From CALBPI01 sp045110335 (lineage in GTDB: Bacteria > Pseudomonadota > Gammaproteobacteria > Steroidobacterales > Woeseiaceae), in assembly GCA_045110335.1 (NCBI GenBank), contig JBGCGB010000005.1, forward strand, positions 10,612 through 74,611: DNA of 64,000 bases, written 5' to 3'. How positions within the stretch are numbered: the first letter of the stretch is position 1; every line of letters begins with the position of its first letter. Below, in pieces: positions 34,746-42,797 of the stretch. The notes below the pieces were generated by a model. That model was not told the DNA's origin. It worked only from the letters and a program-made list of their open reading frames with translations, and searched no databases. The position numbers were made by a program, and so were the translations under genes.

Positions 34746-36004
34746 TCAATAAGGTCCAATGCGGTGAAGTCCGGGATTTGCTCCGCGATGACTTTCTCCA
34801 AGTGATTTCTAAAATCGGCGTCCGCGACGTCATGTAGCGTTTCACGACAGAAAGCGTAGGTGAGCAGCTGTGTTGCTGTAGCCAGGTCAACGCCTCTCGA
34901 GCGCAAATAAAACAGTGATTTCTCGTCGAGCTGACCAACGGTTGCGCCATGTGCGCATTTGACGTCGTCCGCGTAGATCTCGAGTTCTGGCTTGGTATCG
35001 ATTTCGGCATGATCTGAGAGCAAAAGATTGGGGTTCGATTGCACGGCATCGGTGCCGTCGGCGCCTTCATGCACGACCACCTTGCCATTGAATACGGCAC
35101 GACTGTGGTCACGTAAGATACCCCGGTAGTCTTCGTCACTGCGGGTATCTTTAGCGATGTGATCGACGCGTGTGTGATTGTCAACGTGTTGACGACCGTC
35201 GATTAGATACAGGCCTTTCATCGTAATCGTTGCGTCGGACCCGATTAGCTTGGCATTGATATCGTTGCGCGTGAGTTTCGCGCCGGCATCCAAAGTGAAA
35301 GCTTCGAATGATGCGGCGGTATCGATCGTTGCATCGATCCGGGTCGATAACAAAGCTTCGGTGCCGAGTTCTTGCACGCGATAAATCTTGAGCGATGATG
35401 ACGATGCCAGATTAACCTGCATGGCATGGTTGCTCATGCTTTGCCCAGCCTCATCCAAGTTGACGAAGTGCTCGGCAATGACGACGCTGCTGTTCGCGGC
35501 GCTTTCGATGTGGATTCTCGTTTGTGCCAGTGCACCGGTTTCGGCGATATGGATAACATTCAACGGTGCATCTATGGTGACGCCTTCGGCGATGTTGATC
35601 GCTAAGTCACTGTCTGGTAACGCCGTAGCCAACTGTAACAGGGCGTGTTCCGCACCTGTGGGCACATCGGCCTCTCCGGCGGGGTCACTGATCGAAATGC
35701 CGGCCGGGAGATTTTCCAGGTCCGTCATTCTTTCGCCATTGATGAACACGAGCGCATAACCCTTTGCTCGGGACGCGACGATGTCGGCGACATCCGGTAG
35801 TGAAGCGTTCGAGGTTTCCGTGCTGAGTGCATCGATCGCAAAGCTTGCGAAAGGACCCGCCTTAGTATATTTCCACGCCTCATCGCGTCGCGTCGGAAAA
35901 CCGTCACGGAGCAGCGCGCTGAGCGCTTGTTGTCTGGTGACACGATTAGCGGCATTTTTCACAATGTCGCGAGCGCCCGCGGCTTTGATTACGTCGAGGT
36001 TCAT
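34742..36004 (-). CDS. sufD: SufD scaffold subunit of the SufBCD complex
   Basis: A beta-helix scaffold paired with SufB on the SufC ATPase. The start is placed at 36002-36004 (MNLDVIKAAGARDIV), giving a 4-nt ATGA overlap with the sufC stop; an in-frame ATG 24 nt further upstream would overlap sufC more and is less likely. N-terminal FPTRRDEAWKYTK is typical; the C-terminal half has KCAHGATVGQLDEKSLFYLRSRG, with the conserved cysteine/histidine region, and EQIPDFTALDLIE at the end. 420 residues. Confidence 0.94.
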   Translation of the reverse strand: MNLDVIKAAGARDIVKNAANRVTRQQALSALLRDGFPTRRDEAWKYTKAGPFASFAIDALSTETSNASLPDVADIVASRAKGYALVFINGERMTDLENLPAGISISDPAGEADVPTGAEHALLQLATALPDSDLAINIAEGVTIDAPLNVIHIAETGALAQTRIHIESAANSSVVIAEHFVNLDEAGQSMSNHAMQVNLASSSSLKIYRVQELGTEALLSTRIDATIDTAASFEAFTLDAGAKLTRNDINAKLIGSDATITMKGLYLIDGRQHVDNHTRVDHIAKDTRSDEDYRGILRDHSRAVFNGKVVVHEGADGTDAVQSNPNLLLSDHAEIDTKPELEIYADDVKCAHGATVGQLDEKSLFYLRSRGVDLATATQLLTYAFCRETLHDVADADFRNHLEKVIAEQIPDFTALDLIE

Positions 36005-36768
36005 GCCGCTGCTTCTTCCAATAGCCAATCGTAGCCGCGCTCTTCGAGCTCCAGCGCGAGGTCTTTGTCGCCGGAACGGATGATGCGTCCACCGGCCAGC
36101 ACATGTACGTAGTCCGGCACGATGTAACTCAGAAGTCGCTGATAATGCGTGACCATCAAAAAGCTTCGCGATTCGCTTCGCAGTGAGTTAACGCCATTGG
36201 CCACGACTTTGAGTGCGTCGATATCGAGACCGGAATCTGTTTCGTCGAGAATGCATAGCGACGGTTCAAGGACGGCCATTTGGAAGATCTCGTTGCGTTT
36301 CTTTTCGCCACCAGAGAACCCTTCGTTGACGCCGCGATTCAAAAAGCCCGGGTCCATTTCCATTAATTTCATTTTTTCGCGCGCGAGCTTCATGAAATCA
36401 ACGGCGCTGATTTCTTCTTCGCCACGTGATTCCCTGACTGCATTGAGTGCGGCGCGCAGTAGATAGGTGTTGTTCACGCCCGGAATCTCGACCGGATACT
36501 GGAATGCGAGAAAGACACCGGCGCGGGCACGCTCTTCCGGGTCTAGGTCGAGCAGGTCTTGACCATTAAAGGTCACTTCACCATCTGTAATGGTGTAGTC
36601 ATCACGACCGGCCAGTACGTTGGCTAACGTGCTTTTCCCGGACCCGTTGGGTCCCATAATGGCGTGTACTTCGCCAGGACCGATGTCCAAAGAAAGCCCC
36701 TTAAGGATAGGTGTGTCGCTAACATTCGCGTGTAAGTTCTTAATGCTGATCATAGTGTTCTTGCTCAT
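36001..36768 (-). CDS. sufC: SufC ATPase of the SufBCD complex
   Basis: A cytoplasmic ABC-type ATPase (255 residues) driving Fe-S scaffold function, not a transporter. Walker A MGPNGSGKSTLANVLAG, Q-loop region FLAFQYPVEIPGV, signature FSGGEKKRNEIFQM, Walker B CILDETDSGLDIDAL and switch His in LMVTHYQRLLSYI are all present. FQYPVEIPGV and the C-terminal GYDWLLEEA are SufC hallmarks. It overlaps sufB and sufD by 4 nt each. Confidence 0.97.
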   Translation of the reverse strand: MSKNTMISIKNLHANVSDTPILKGLSLDIGPGEVHAIMGPNGSGKSTLANVLAGRDDYTITDGEVTFNGQDLLDLDPEERARAGVFLAFQYPVEIPGVNNTYLLRAALNAVRESRGEEEISAVDFMKLAREKMKLMEMDPGFLNRGVNEGFSGGEKKRNEIFQMAVLEPSLCILDETDSGLDIDALKVVANGVNSLRSESRSFLMVTHYQRLLSYIVPDYVHVLAGGRIIRSGDKDLALELEERGYDWLLEEAAA

Positions 36769-38213
36769 CCTACGGCGCCTTCTAGGCTGACGTTTAACAG
36801 TGCTTGTGCCTCGACGGCAAACTCCATCGGGAGTTCGCGGAAAACATCTTTGCAGAAGCCGTTGACGATCAGGTTGACCGCATCTTCTTCGCCGATGCCG
36901 CGTTGGCGACAGTAAAATAATTGGTCCTCGCCGATTTTCGACGTGGTTGCTTCATGCTCGACTTGAGCGCTCGCGTTTTTTACTTCCATGTAAGGGAACG
37001 TGTGCGCACCGCATTCTTTGCCGATCAGCAGTGAATCGCATTGCGTGTAGTTTCGCGCGCCTTTTGCTTGCGGCAGAATTTTCACGAGACCGCGATAGGC
37101 GTTCTGCGCTTTGCCCGCTGAGATACCTTTGGAAACGATGGTGCTTTTGGTGTTCTCACCGATGTGAATCATCTTGGTACCGGTGTCTGCTTGTTGATAG
37201 TTGTTGGTGACGGCAACGGAATAAAACTCGCCGACGGAATCATCACCGCGCAGGATGCAACTTGGATACTTCCACGTAATTGCAGAACCGGTTTCGACTT
37301 GCGTCCACGAAATTTTCGAGCGCTTGCCGCGGCAGTCGCCACGCTTAGTCACGAAATTATAAATGCCGCCGCGACCTTCTTCGTCACCGGGGTACCAGTT
37401 CTGAACGGTCGAGTATTTGATTTCGGCATCATCCAATGCGACCAGCTCCACGACGGCGGCATGCAATTGATTTTCGTCGCGCATCGGCGCTGTGCAACCT
37501 TCGAGGTAGCTCACATGACTGCCTTCTTCGGCAATGATCAGCGTTCTTTCAAACTGACCCGTGTTGAGCTCATTAATGCGGAAGTAAGTCGACAGCTCCA
37601 TCGGGCAGCGAACGCCTTTCGGAATGAAAACAAACGAGCCATCACTGAAAACGGCAGAGTTTAACGCCGCAAAGTAGTTGTCTCTTTGCGGGACTACCGA
37701 GCCAAGATATTTCTTAACCAATTCCGGATGGTCATGCACCGCTTCAGAAAATGAGCAGAAGATGACGCCCGCTTCATAGAGTTTGTCGCGGAAGGTCGTT
37801 GTGACCGAGACACTATCAAAAACAGCATCAACCGCGACGCCGGCCAAGCGCGCACGCTCATGCAGCGGAATACCTAATTTATCGTAGGTCTCTAAAAGTT
37901 TCGGATCCACTTCGTCCAGACTTTGGGGCTTATCGGCATCTTTCTTTGGTGCCGAGAAATAGGAAATAGCGTTGTAATCGATTTTCGGGAAATGGACATG
38001 GGCCCATTCCGGCGTCTCCATTTCCTGCCATAACCGAAAAGCCTTAAGTCGCCACTCCAACATGAACTCGGGCTCGTTCTTGCGCGCCGATATCGCGCGG
38101 ACAACGGATTCATCGAGACCAGGCGGAAAGGTGTCGGATTCGATGTCGGTGACGAATCCATGCTTGTACTTCTGATCGACGAAATCTTGTACGTCGTTGG
38201 CATTCGAACTCAT
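36765..38213 (-). CDS. sufB: SufB scaffold protein
   Basis: A 482-residue Fe-S cluster scaffold. Family motifs: YKHGFVTDIESDTFPPGLDE, PEWAHVHFPKIDYNAISYFS, CSFSEAVHDHPELVKKYLGS, MELSTYFRINELNTGQFERT, EGCTAPMRDENQLHAAVVEL, and the C-terminal catalytic region YTQCDSLLIGKECGAHTFPY, EHEATTSKIGEDQLFYCRQRG, ending ELPMEFAVEAQALLNVSLEG. First structural gene after the regulator, with which it overlaps by 4 nt. Confidence 0.97.
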   Translation of the reverse strand: MSSNANDVQDFVDQKYKHGFVTDIESDTFPPGLDESVVRAISARKNEPEFMLEWRLKAFRLWQEMETPEWAHVHFPKIDYNAISYFSAPKKDADKPQSLDEVDPKLLETYDKLGIPLHERARLAGVAVDAVFDSVSVTTTFRDKLYEAGVIFCSFSEAVHDHPELVKKYLGSVVPQRDNYFAALNSAVFSDGSFVFIPKGVRCPMELSTYFRINELNTGQFERTLIIAEEGSHVSYLEGCTAPMRDENQLHAAVVELVALDDAEIKYSTVQNWYPGDEEGRGGIYNFVTKRGDCRGKRSKISWTQVETGSAITWKYPSCILRGDDSVGEFYSVAVTNNYQQADTGTKMIHIGENTKSTIVSKGISAGKAQNAYRGLVKILPQAKGARNYTQCDSLLIGKECGAHTFPYMEVKNASAQVEHEATTSKIGEDQLFYCRQRGIGEEDAVNLIVNGFCKDVFRELPMEFAVEAQALLNVSLEGAVG

Positions 38214-38707
38214 AACTTATTGGCCTTCAGAGAAATAGGGGTAATAGAGGGGCGTTTGTTCAGGAGGTCGTTAGCCGGCATCAGTGGAAACGACGTTGGT
38301 ATATTGCGTTGGTTGCACAGGTCATCAAGGCTGATGTCGTCCAGTGCTCGCCGAATGGCGACATTGATCTGTTGCCACGATGAACCCAGATGGCAAGTCG
38401 CCTCCAGTTCGCAGTCCGTATCGTCCGAGGAGCACTCGGTGATAGCGAGCGGGCCATCGATGGCATCAATAATGGCCGCGGCTGAGATGTCAGCGGCCGG
38501 GCGAGCTAAGCGATAGCCACCGCTGCTGCCGCGGCGTGCCGAAACCAGCGCGGCGCGCGCCAACGCTTTGAGGACTTTGCTGACCGTCGCCGCGCCCAAA
38601 TTAGTGCGGTGGGCGATTTCGGTGGCACTAAACAATGCTGCCTCGTCGCGGCTTAACTCAGCGAGCACCAGCGTCGCATAGTCCGTCATTTTGCTGATTC
38701 TAAGCAT
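38210..38707 (-). CDS. sufR: Rrf2-family Fe-S regulator of the SUF operon (SufR/IscR-like)
   Basis: A 165-residue winged-helix repressor that senses Fe-S status. The N-terminal HTH (MLRISKMTDYATLVLAELSR, NLGAATVSKVLKALARAALV) is followed by SGGYRLARPAADISAAAIID. Three cluster-ligand cysteines are C92, C99 and C105 (TECSSDDTDCELEATCHLGSSW region, split here), with His106 beside the last. This spacing matches gammaproteobacterial SUF regulators of the IscR family. First gene of the SUF operon; overlaps sufB by 4 nt, so it is autoregulated if the palindrome at 38734-38748 is its site. Confidence 0.93.
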   Translation of the reverse strand: MLRISKMTDYATLVLAELSRDEAALFSATEIAHRTNLGAATVSKVLKALARAALVSARRGSSGGYRLARPAADISAAAIIDAIDGPLAITECSSDDTDCELEATCHLGSSWQQINVAIRRALDDISLDDLCNQRNIPTSFPLMPANDLLNKRPSITPISLKANKL

Positions 38708-38733
38708 GTTTGAACCGGGGTTCGTAAATAATC

Positions 38734-38748
38734 GGACTATTTTAGTCC
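38734..38748 (-). promoter_or_regulatory. Candidate SufR/IscR-type operator upstream of the SUF operon
   Basis: A perfect inverted repeat, GGACTA-TTT-TAGTCC on the plus strand, within an AT-rich flank (the minus-strand context reads AATAGGACTAAAATAGTCCG). It lies 27-41 nt before the sufR start codon. It resembles the GACT-N-rich-AGTC core of IscR type 1 sites. The palindrome is seen directly; the regulator assignment is inferred from position. Confidence 0.7.
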
Positions 38749-38951
38749 TATTTAAATGGGAATGCTATATGCGACAAAAGAAAGCTATGCGTTAGATAGC
38801 TTGTTGCTATAATGCCGCGATAGAAAACACGATAAATTAAGGGATTGATCGATCCAATTGCGTTCGTGACTCATAAGTGTTGCTCAAAAGCGACACGATT
38901 TTGAGTAATGATGATTGGCAATGCGGCGATTCGCCCCCATACAGAGCAGGC

Positions 38952-39794
38952 ATGCACACAGATCACGTCGTTGAAATAGAAGACCTTCACTATGCTCGTG
39001 GCGACCGGGCAATCTTTTCGGGTCTGAATCTCAATATACGTCGCGGCGAAGTCACGGCGATCATGGGGCCTAGTGGTACCGGCAAGACAACCTTGTTGCG
39101 TTTGATCACGGGCCAGCTGTTGCCCGATCGCGGTCGAATCCGCGTTGATGGCAAATGGCTTTCCGAACTGCGTCGGCCCGGTTTGTATGAATTGCGTCGC
39201 AAGATCGGCATGTTGTTCCAAAACGGCGCGCTGCTAACAGATCTCGACGTGTTTGAAAATGTAGCGTTCCCGTTGCGGGAACACTTCGAACTGCCCGAAC
39301 GTCTGATTCGCCACATTGTGTTGACCAAGCTGCATGCGGTCGGTCTGCGCGGCGCTGTGGAGATGCAACCGGCGGAGCTGTCGGGCGGAATGGCGAGGCG
39401 AGTAGCGCTGGCGCGTGCGATGGCGACGGATCCAGATATTCTGATTTATGACGAACCGTTTGTTGGTCTCGACCCGATTTCAATGGGTGTGATTGTGCGT
39501 TTGGTTCGGCGTATGAATGATGCACTGGGTATTTCTTCGATTGTGGTCAGCCATGACGTCGAGGAGATTAGCTCCGTTGCCGACAGTAGCTATCTGATTT
39601 CAGAGGGCAAGGTGGCTGCCTCGGGTAGTCCGGACGAGCTTAGCAACGCGCAATCCGAACTTGTTCGCCAGTTTATGCACGGCATGGCCGATGGCCCGGT
39701 ACCGTTTCATTTTCCGGCGCCGGATTACGCCAGCCAGTTGTTTGGTTCCGAGAACGTGAAACGCAAAGCGGAGGGCGAACCCGATGATTCGTGA
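38952..39794 (+). CDS. mlaF: MlaF, ATPase of the phospholipid transport system
   Basis: A 280-residue ABC ATPase of retrograde or anterograde phospholipid trafficking (MlaFEDB complex). Start MHTDHVVEIEDLHYARGDRA at 38952; the 75-nt longer frame is not supported. Walker A MGPSGTGKTTLLRLITG, Q-loop KIGMLFQNGALLTDLDVFEN, signature LSGGMARRVALARAM, Walker B ILIYDEPFVGLDPIS, H-loop VVSHDVEEISSVAD. The FQxGAL.TDL stretch is diagnostic of MlaF. It overlaps mlaE by 11 nt and heads the mlaFEDCB operon. Confidence 0.95.
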   Translation: MHTDHVVEIEDLHYARGDRAIFSGLNLNIRRGEVTAIMGPSGTGKTTLLRLITGQLLPDRGRIRVDGKWLSELRRPGLYELRRKIGMLFQNGALLTDLDVFENVAFPLREHFELPERLIRHIVLTKLHAVGLRGAVEMQPAELSGGMARRVALARAMATDPDILIYDEPFVGLDPISMGVIVRLVRRMNDALGISSIVVSHDVEEISSVADSSYLISEGKVAASGSPDELSNAQSELVRQFMHGMADGPVPFHFPAPDYASQLFGSENVKRKAEGEPDDS

Positions 39795-40548
39795 TATCGC
39801 TAGTGCGCTTGGCGGTTTCCTGCGTACGTTTGGTGCGCTGCAGCTGTTCTTCATGCGGTTGTTGGTCGAGTCGCCACGTGTCTTGATGCGGCCGCGGCTT
39901 GTCATCCACCAGATTTTCAACGCGGGTGGTTTGTCGCTGGTTCTGATTATGACCTGCGGTTTCTTCGTAGGCGCGGTCGTTGGTTTGCAAGGGCATAGCA
40001 ATCTGGCGCGGTTTGGGACTGAAGACATTCTGGGGCTGTTCTCGGCAATGTCTCTGATCAAAGAGCTGGGTCCTGTGATCACTGCATTGTTGTTTGCTGG
40101 CCGTGCCGGTACGGCGTTGGCCTCGGAGATCGGTTTGATGCGAACCACCGACCAATTGTCGGCCATGGAAATGATGGCCGTTGATCCGATTAATCGTGTC
40201 GCAGTACCACGATTTCTGGGCGGGGTGTTTTCGATGCCGCTGCTGGTCGCGATCTTCTCAACGATCGGTATTCTCGGTGCCTGGGTCGTTGGTGTGCCGT
40301 TGATGGGCGTCGACAATGGAGCATTCTGGTCCCAGATGCAGGATGGCGTTGCGAAAGCCGATGTTTACGAAGGCATCATCAAGAGTGTGGTCTTCGGTAT
40401 TGCGGCGAGCCTGCTCGCTGTTTGGGAAGGCTATAACGCGATCCCTACAGCGGAAGGCGTTGGCCGAGCAACGACGAGGACAGTGGTGATTACCGCCGTC
40501 GTTATCTTGATTTTCGATTTTATGATTACCGCAGTAGCGATCAGCTAA
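39784..40548 (+). CDS. mlaE: MlaE, permease of the phospholipid transport system
   Basis: A 254-residue inner-membrane protein with about five or six helices, MlaE/permease family. Motifs: MTCGFFVGAVVGLQGHSNLARFG, LIKELGPVITALLFAGRAGTAL and LASEIGLMRTTDQLSAMEMM, the conserved region that couples to the ATPase. Length equals E. coli MlaE (260). Start overlaps mlaF; mlaD follows after 13 nt. Confidence 0.96.
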   Translation: MIRDIASALGGFLRTFGALQLFFMRLLVESPRVLMRPRLVIHQIFNAGGLSLVLIMTCGFFVGAVVGLQGHSNLARFGTEDILGLFSAMSLIKELGPVITALLFAGRAGTALASEIGLMRTTDQLSAMEMMAVDPINRVAVPRFLGGVFSMPLLVAIFSTIGILGAWVVGVPLMGVDNGAFWSQMQDGVAKADVYEGIIKSVVFGIAASLLAVWEGYNAIPTAEGVGRATTRTVVITAVVILIFDFMITAVAIS

Positions 40549-40561
40549 GGGCAGATTTGTA

Positions 40562-41023
40562 ATGCAACAAACAAGAGCAGTAGAAATAGGTACCGGTGCA
40601 TTTGTAGCACTTGGTTTTGCCGCGTTGTTTTTTCTGACGACGCAAACGACCAACATTCAAAGTTTTGATGCCGGGCACTATGATGTCACCGCGCGCTTTG
40701 AAAACATTGGTGGGCTGAAGCCTCGCTCACCGGTCAACATGGCGGGTGTTCGTATTGGTCGCGTCGAATCGATCGCATTTGATCCGGAGCAATTGGATGC
40801 TGTGGTCGTGCTGCGTATTGATGCGCAGTACAACCAGCTGCCCGATGACACCGATGCGAGCATCCTGACGTCCGGTTTGTTGGGATCCCAGTATGTAGGT
40901 CTGCAGGCAGGCGGCTCGGATATCTATTTGGAAGAGGGCAGCGAACTGCTGTTTACCCAATCAGCGATTGTCCTCGAAAACCTGATTGGTAAATTTTTAG
41001 TGAACTCCGGTGACGACGAATAG
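40562..41023 (+). CDS. mlaD: MlaD, MCE-domain phospholipid-binding subunit
   Basis: A 153-residue single-pass inner-membrane protein with a periplasmic MCE domain that forms a hexameric ring. The N-terminal helix is IGTGAFVALGFAALFFLTTQ; the MCE domain begins YDVTARFENIGGLKPRSPVNMAGVRIGRV and continues TSGLLGSQYVGLQAGGS. Short, as in E. coli MlaD (183), with no extra MCE copies. Between mlaE and mlaC. Confidence 0.94.
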   Translation: MQQTRAVEIGTGAFVALGFAALFFLTTQTTNIQSFDAGHYDVTARFENIGGLKPRSPVNMAGVRIGRVESIAFDPEQLDAVVVLRIDAQYNQLPDDTDASILTSGLLGSQYVGLQAGGSDIYLEEGSELLFTQSAIVLENLIGKFLVNSGDDE

Positions 41024-41052
41024 TCGACTGAGAGTAGCTTGGAGGAATTAGA

Positions 41053-41685
41053 ATGACGAAAACAATCACTAAAATACTGGCGTTGGTTTTGATGCTGGCC
41101 TTGGCATCGCAGGTTAACGTAGCGCACGCCGAAGATGAGGCAATTGATGTCATCAACGGTGCGGTCGATGCCGTTAAAGAAGGGTTGGCCGGTCAACGGG
41201 AAACCTTCATGAATGACGAGGCAGCGCTAGTCGAGTTTGTCGATGGCTTGCTGGCGCCGCGTTTTGATCGTAACTATGCCGGACGCCTGGTGCTGGCACG
41301 CCACTGGCGCAAGGCGACGAAAGAACAAAAGCGTCGGTTTATCGACGGTTTTTATCAAACGATGCTGAAGCGTTATGCGACGGGTATTCTTGAGTTTCAG
41401 GGAGACCAGATCGAAGTGTTACCAGCTCGCGGTGAACAGAAAGGCAACCGAGCAACGGTACGCACCGTGGTGACGCTGGATAACGGCGAAGATGTCCCGG
41501 TTAACTATGGTCTCGTGAACCGTGGTGACAACGGCTGGAAAGTTTACGATGTGACCATCGAAGGTATTTCTTATATCCGCAACTTTCGGACCGAGCTGGA
41601 TTCTGAAATCAAAAAGACGAGCCTCGATGCCGTGATCGAGCGATTCGAACGCGAAGCGGGCAGCGGCGGCGATGTCGAAGGATAA
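41053..41685 (+). CDS. mlaC: MlaC, periplasmic phospholipid shuttle
   Basis: A 210-residue soluble periplasmic carrier. The signal peptide is ITKILALVLMLALASQVNVAHA, then the Ttg2D/MlaC fold with FVDGLLAPRFDRNYAGRLVLARHWRKATKEQ, FIDGFYQTMLKRYATGILEF, VPVNYGLVNRGDNGWKVYDV and EGISYIRNFRTELDSEIKK. Each motif is typical of MlaC. SD GGAGG lies upstream. Overlaps the mlaB start by 14 nt. Confidence 0.94.
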   Translation: MTKTITKILALVLMLALASQVNVAHAEDEAIDVINGAVDAVKEGLAGQRETFMNDEAALVEFVDGLLAPRFDRNYAGRLVLARHWRKATKEQKRRFIDGFYQTMLKRYATGILEFQGDQIEVLPARGEQKGNRATVRTVVTLDNGEDVPVNYGLVNRGDNGWKVYDVTIEGISYIRNFRTELDSEIKKTSLDAVIERFEREAGSGGDVEG

Positions 41686-42007
41686 ACGCGTCAAGACCAC
41701 TTTGGCTGACAACGGTGATGGACATTTCGCTGTTGACGGCGAGCTGACTTACGAGAGTGTCGGTGATCTCCTGGATCGTGGCCAACGAGCTTTCGAAGAC
41801 CATAGCCGTGTCGTTGTTGATCTCGCCAAGGTCGCCGACTCGGATAGCGCCGGCTTGGCGTTGTTGCTTGAATGGGTGACTTGGGCAAACCATACCGTCC
41901 GCGAGATTCACTTCGTGAACATTCCACAACGTATCGTCAATATTGCATCGATCAGTGAGGTTGATGAGATGTTGAATGCAGCCGAACGCTGGCGCGGGTT
42001 TCTATAG
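41672..42007 (+). CDS. mlaB: MlaB, STAS-domain subunit of the phospholipid transporter
   Basis: A 111-residue cytoplasmic STAS protein that binds MlaF. Motifs: GHFAVDGELTYESVGDLLD, RVVVDLAKVADSDSAGLALLLEW (the STAS core), and IVNIASISEVDEMLNA. It is the last gene of mlaFEDCB. MlaA is not here but encoded at 59185-59925. Confidence 0.88.
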   Translation: MSKDKRVKTTLADNGDGHFAVDGELTYESVGDLLDRGQRAFEDHSRVVVDLAKVADSDSAGLALLLEWVTWANHTVREIHFVNIPQRIVNIASISEVDEMLNAAERWRGFL

Positions 42008-42308
42008 CTGCTAGGCACTTTGTTGTAGTGTTCATGTGCTCAAGAATTTGACCTCTTGGCGTTTGTTGTTGACGTGCAGGCTACATTGGCCAAAGTCACT
42101 TCAATACGACTATTCAGATTGTTAAATGGCCGCTTTCGCCGACCGGTAGCTGATAACTATCGTGCCACATGACCTGCAGGTTCGAACGTGGAGACTGCAG
42201 TAAGTTGCCGCCTCATGATTGATCCGTTCGAAATCATGATGCCGAATGGTATGTTTGAAAGCTTTCAAGCATGCTGGGATTGCGGTCAGTTAATGCTTGA
42301 GGGCGCTC
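42008..42308. other. Intergenic stretch after mlaB, with a 22-bp palindrome
   Basis: About 300 nt with no credible reading frame and no sign of an RNA gene. The only clear structure is the near-perfect palindrome at 42251-42272, listed separately. Confidence 0.5.
42251..42272. promoter_or_regulatory. 22-bp palindrome upstream of the GFA gene (candidate operator)
   Basis: The core TTGAAAGCTTTCAA (42255-42268) is perfectly self-complementary. After one T/G mismatch on the flanks, ATG (42251-42253) again pairs with CAT (42270-42272), giving 10 of 11 paired positions per arm. It ends 36 nt before the GFA start codon. Seen in sequence; binding protein unknown. Confidence 0.4.
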
Positions 42309-42698
42309 ATGAAAGGTTCATGTTTCTGTAACAGGGTTCGGTTCGAAATAGATGTCGCGAAAGTTGAGGTATATCACTGTCATTGTTCGATATGCCGCAA
42401 AATCACTGGATCAAAGTTTAATACGGCGTTCACTGTTTCAGCCAACAACTTTCGCTGGACGAGCGACAAAGAAGGCATCAAGACCTTTCAGAAGAACGGC
42501 GACGGCTTTCGACATGATTTCTGCAGCGATTGCGGGTGCACGGTGCCTAACCGGTATAAGGACGTGAACTTTTGGGTTCCAGCGGGCTTGTTGGATGATC
42601 AAGAAGGTGTCGAAGTCACTAAGCACATATTTGTGGAATCCAAAGCCAGATGGGATGAAATAACGGATGATCTTGATCAATTTGAAGGCTACCCCTGA
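42309..42698 (+). CDS. GFA (glutathione-dependent formaldehyde-activating-like) family zinc protein
   Basis: A 129-residue CENP-V/GFA fold protein. Start at 42309 (MKGSCFCNRVRFEID). Zn ligands are visible as C-F-C in GSCFCN, CHCSICRKITG, and FCSDCGCTVP near residue 75; there is a typical FWVPAGLLDD segment after them. Such proteins bind zinc; true formaldehyde activity is rare in the family and cannot be claimed here. Single gene, with no obvious functional partner. Confidence 0.9.
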   Translation: MKGSCFCNRVRFEIDVAKVEVYHCHCSICRKITGSKFNTAFTVSANNFRWTSDKEGIKTFQKNGDGFRHDFCSDCGCTVPNRYKDVNFWVPAGLLDDQEGVEVTKHIFVESKARWDEITDDLDQFEGYP

Positions 42699-42797
42699 TC
42701 GCAAGATTGACTATCCGCTGATCGGCGAATGCGACCATTGCACAAAATGAGTTTGCATAATGAGTAATCAGAGAGAAACACTGAAGCGGAGCTTCTA

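Noticed and set aside
39600..40316. 238-codon minus-strand frame across mlaF/mlaE
   Set aside because: Antisense to two well-supported mla genes; Pro/Thr/Arg-rich shadow composition.
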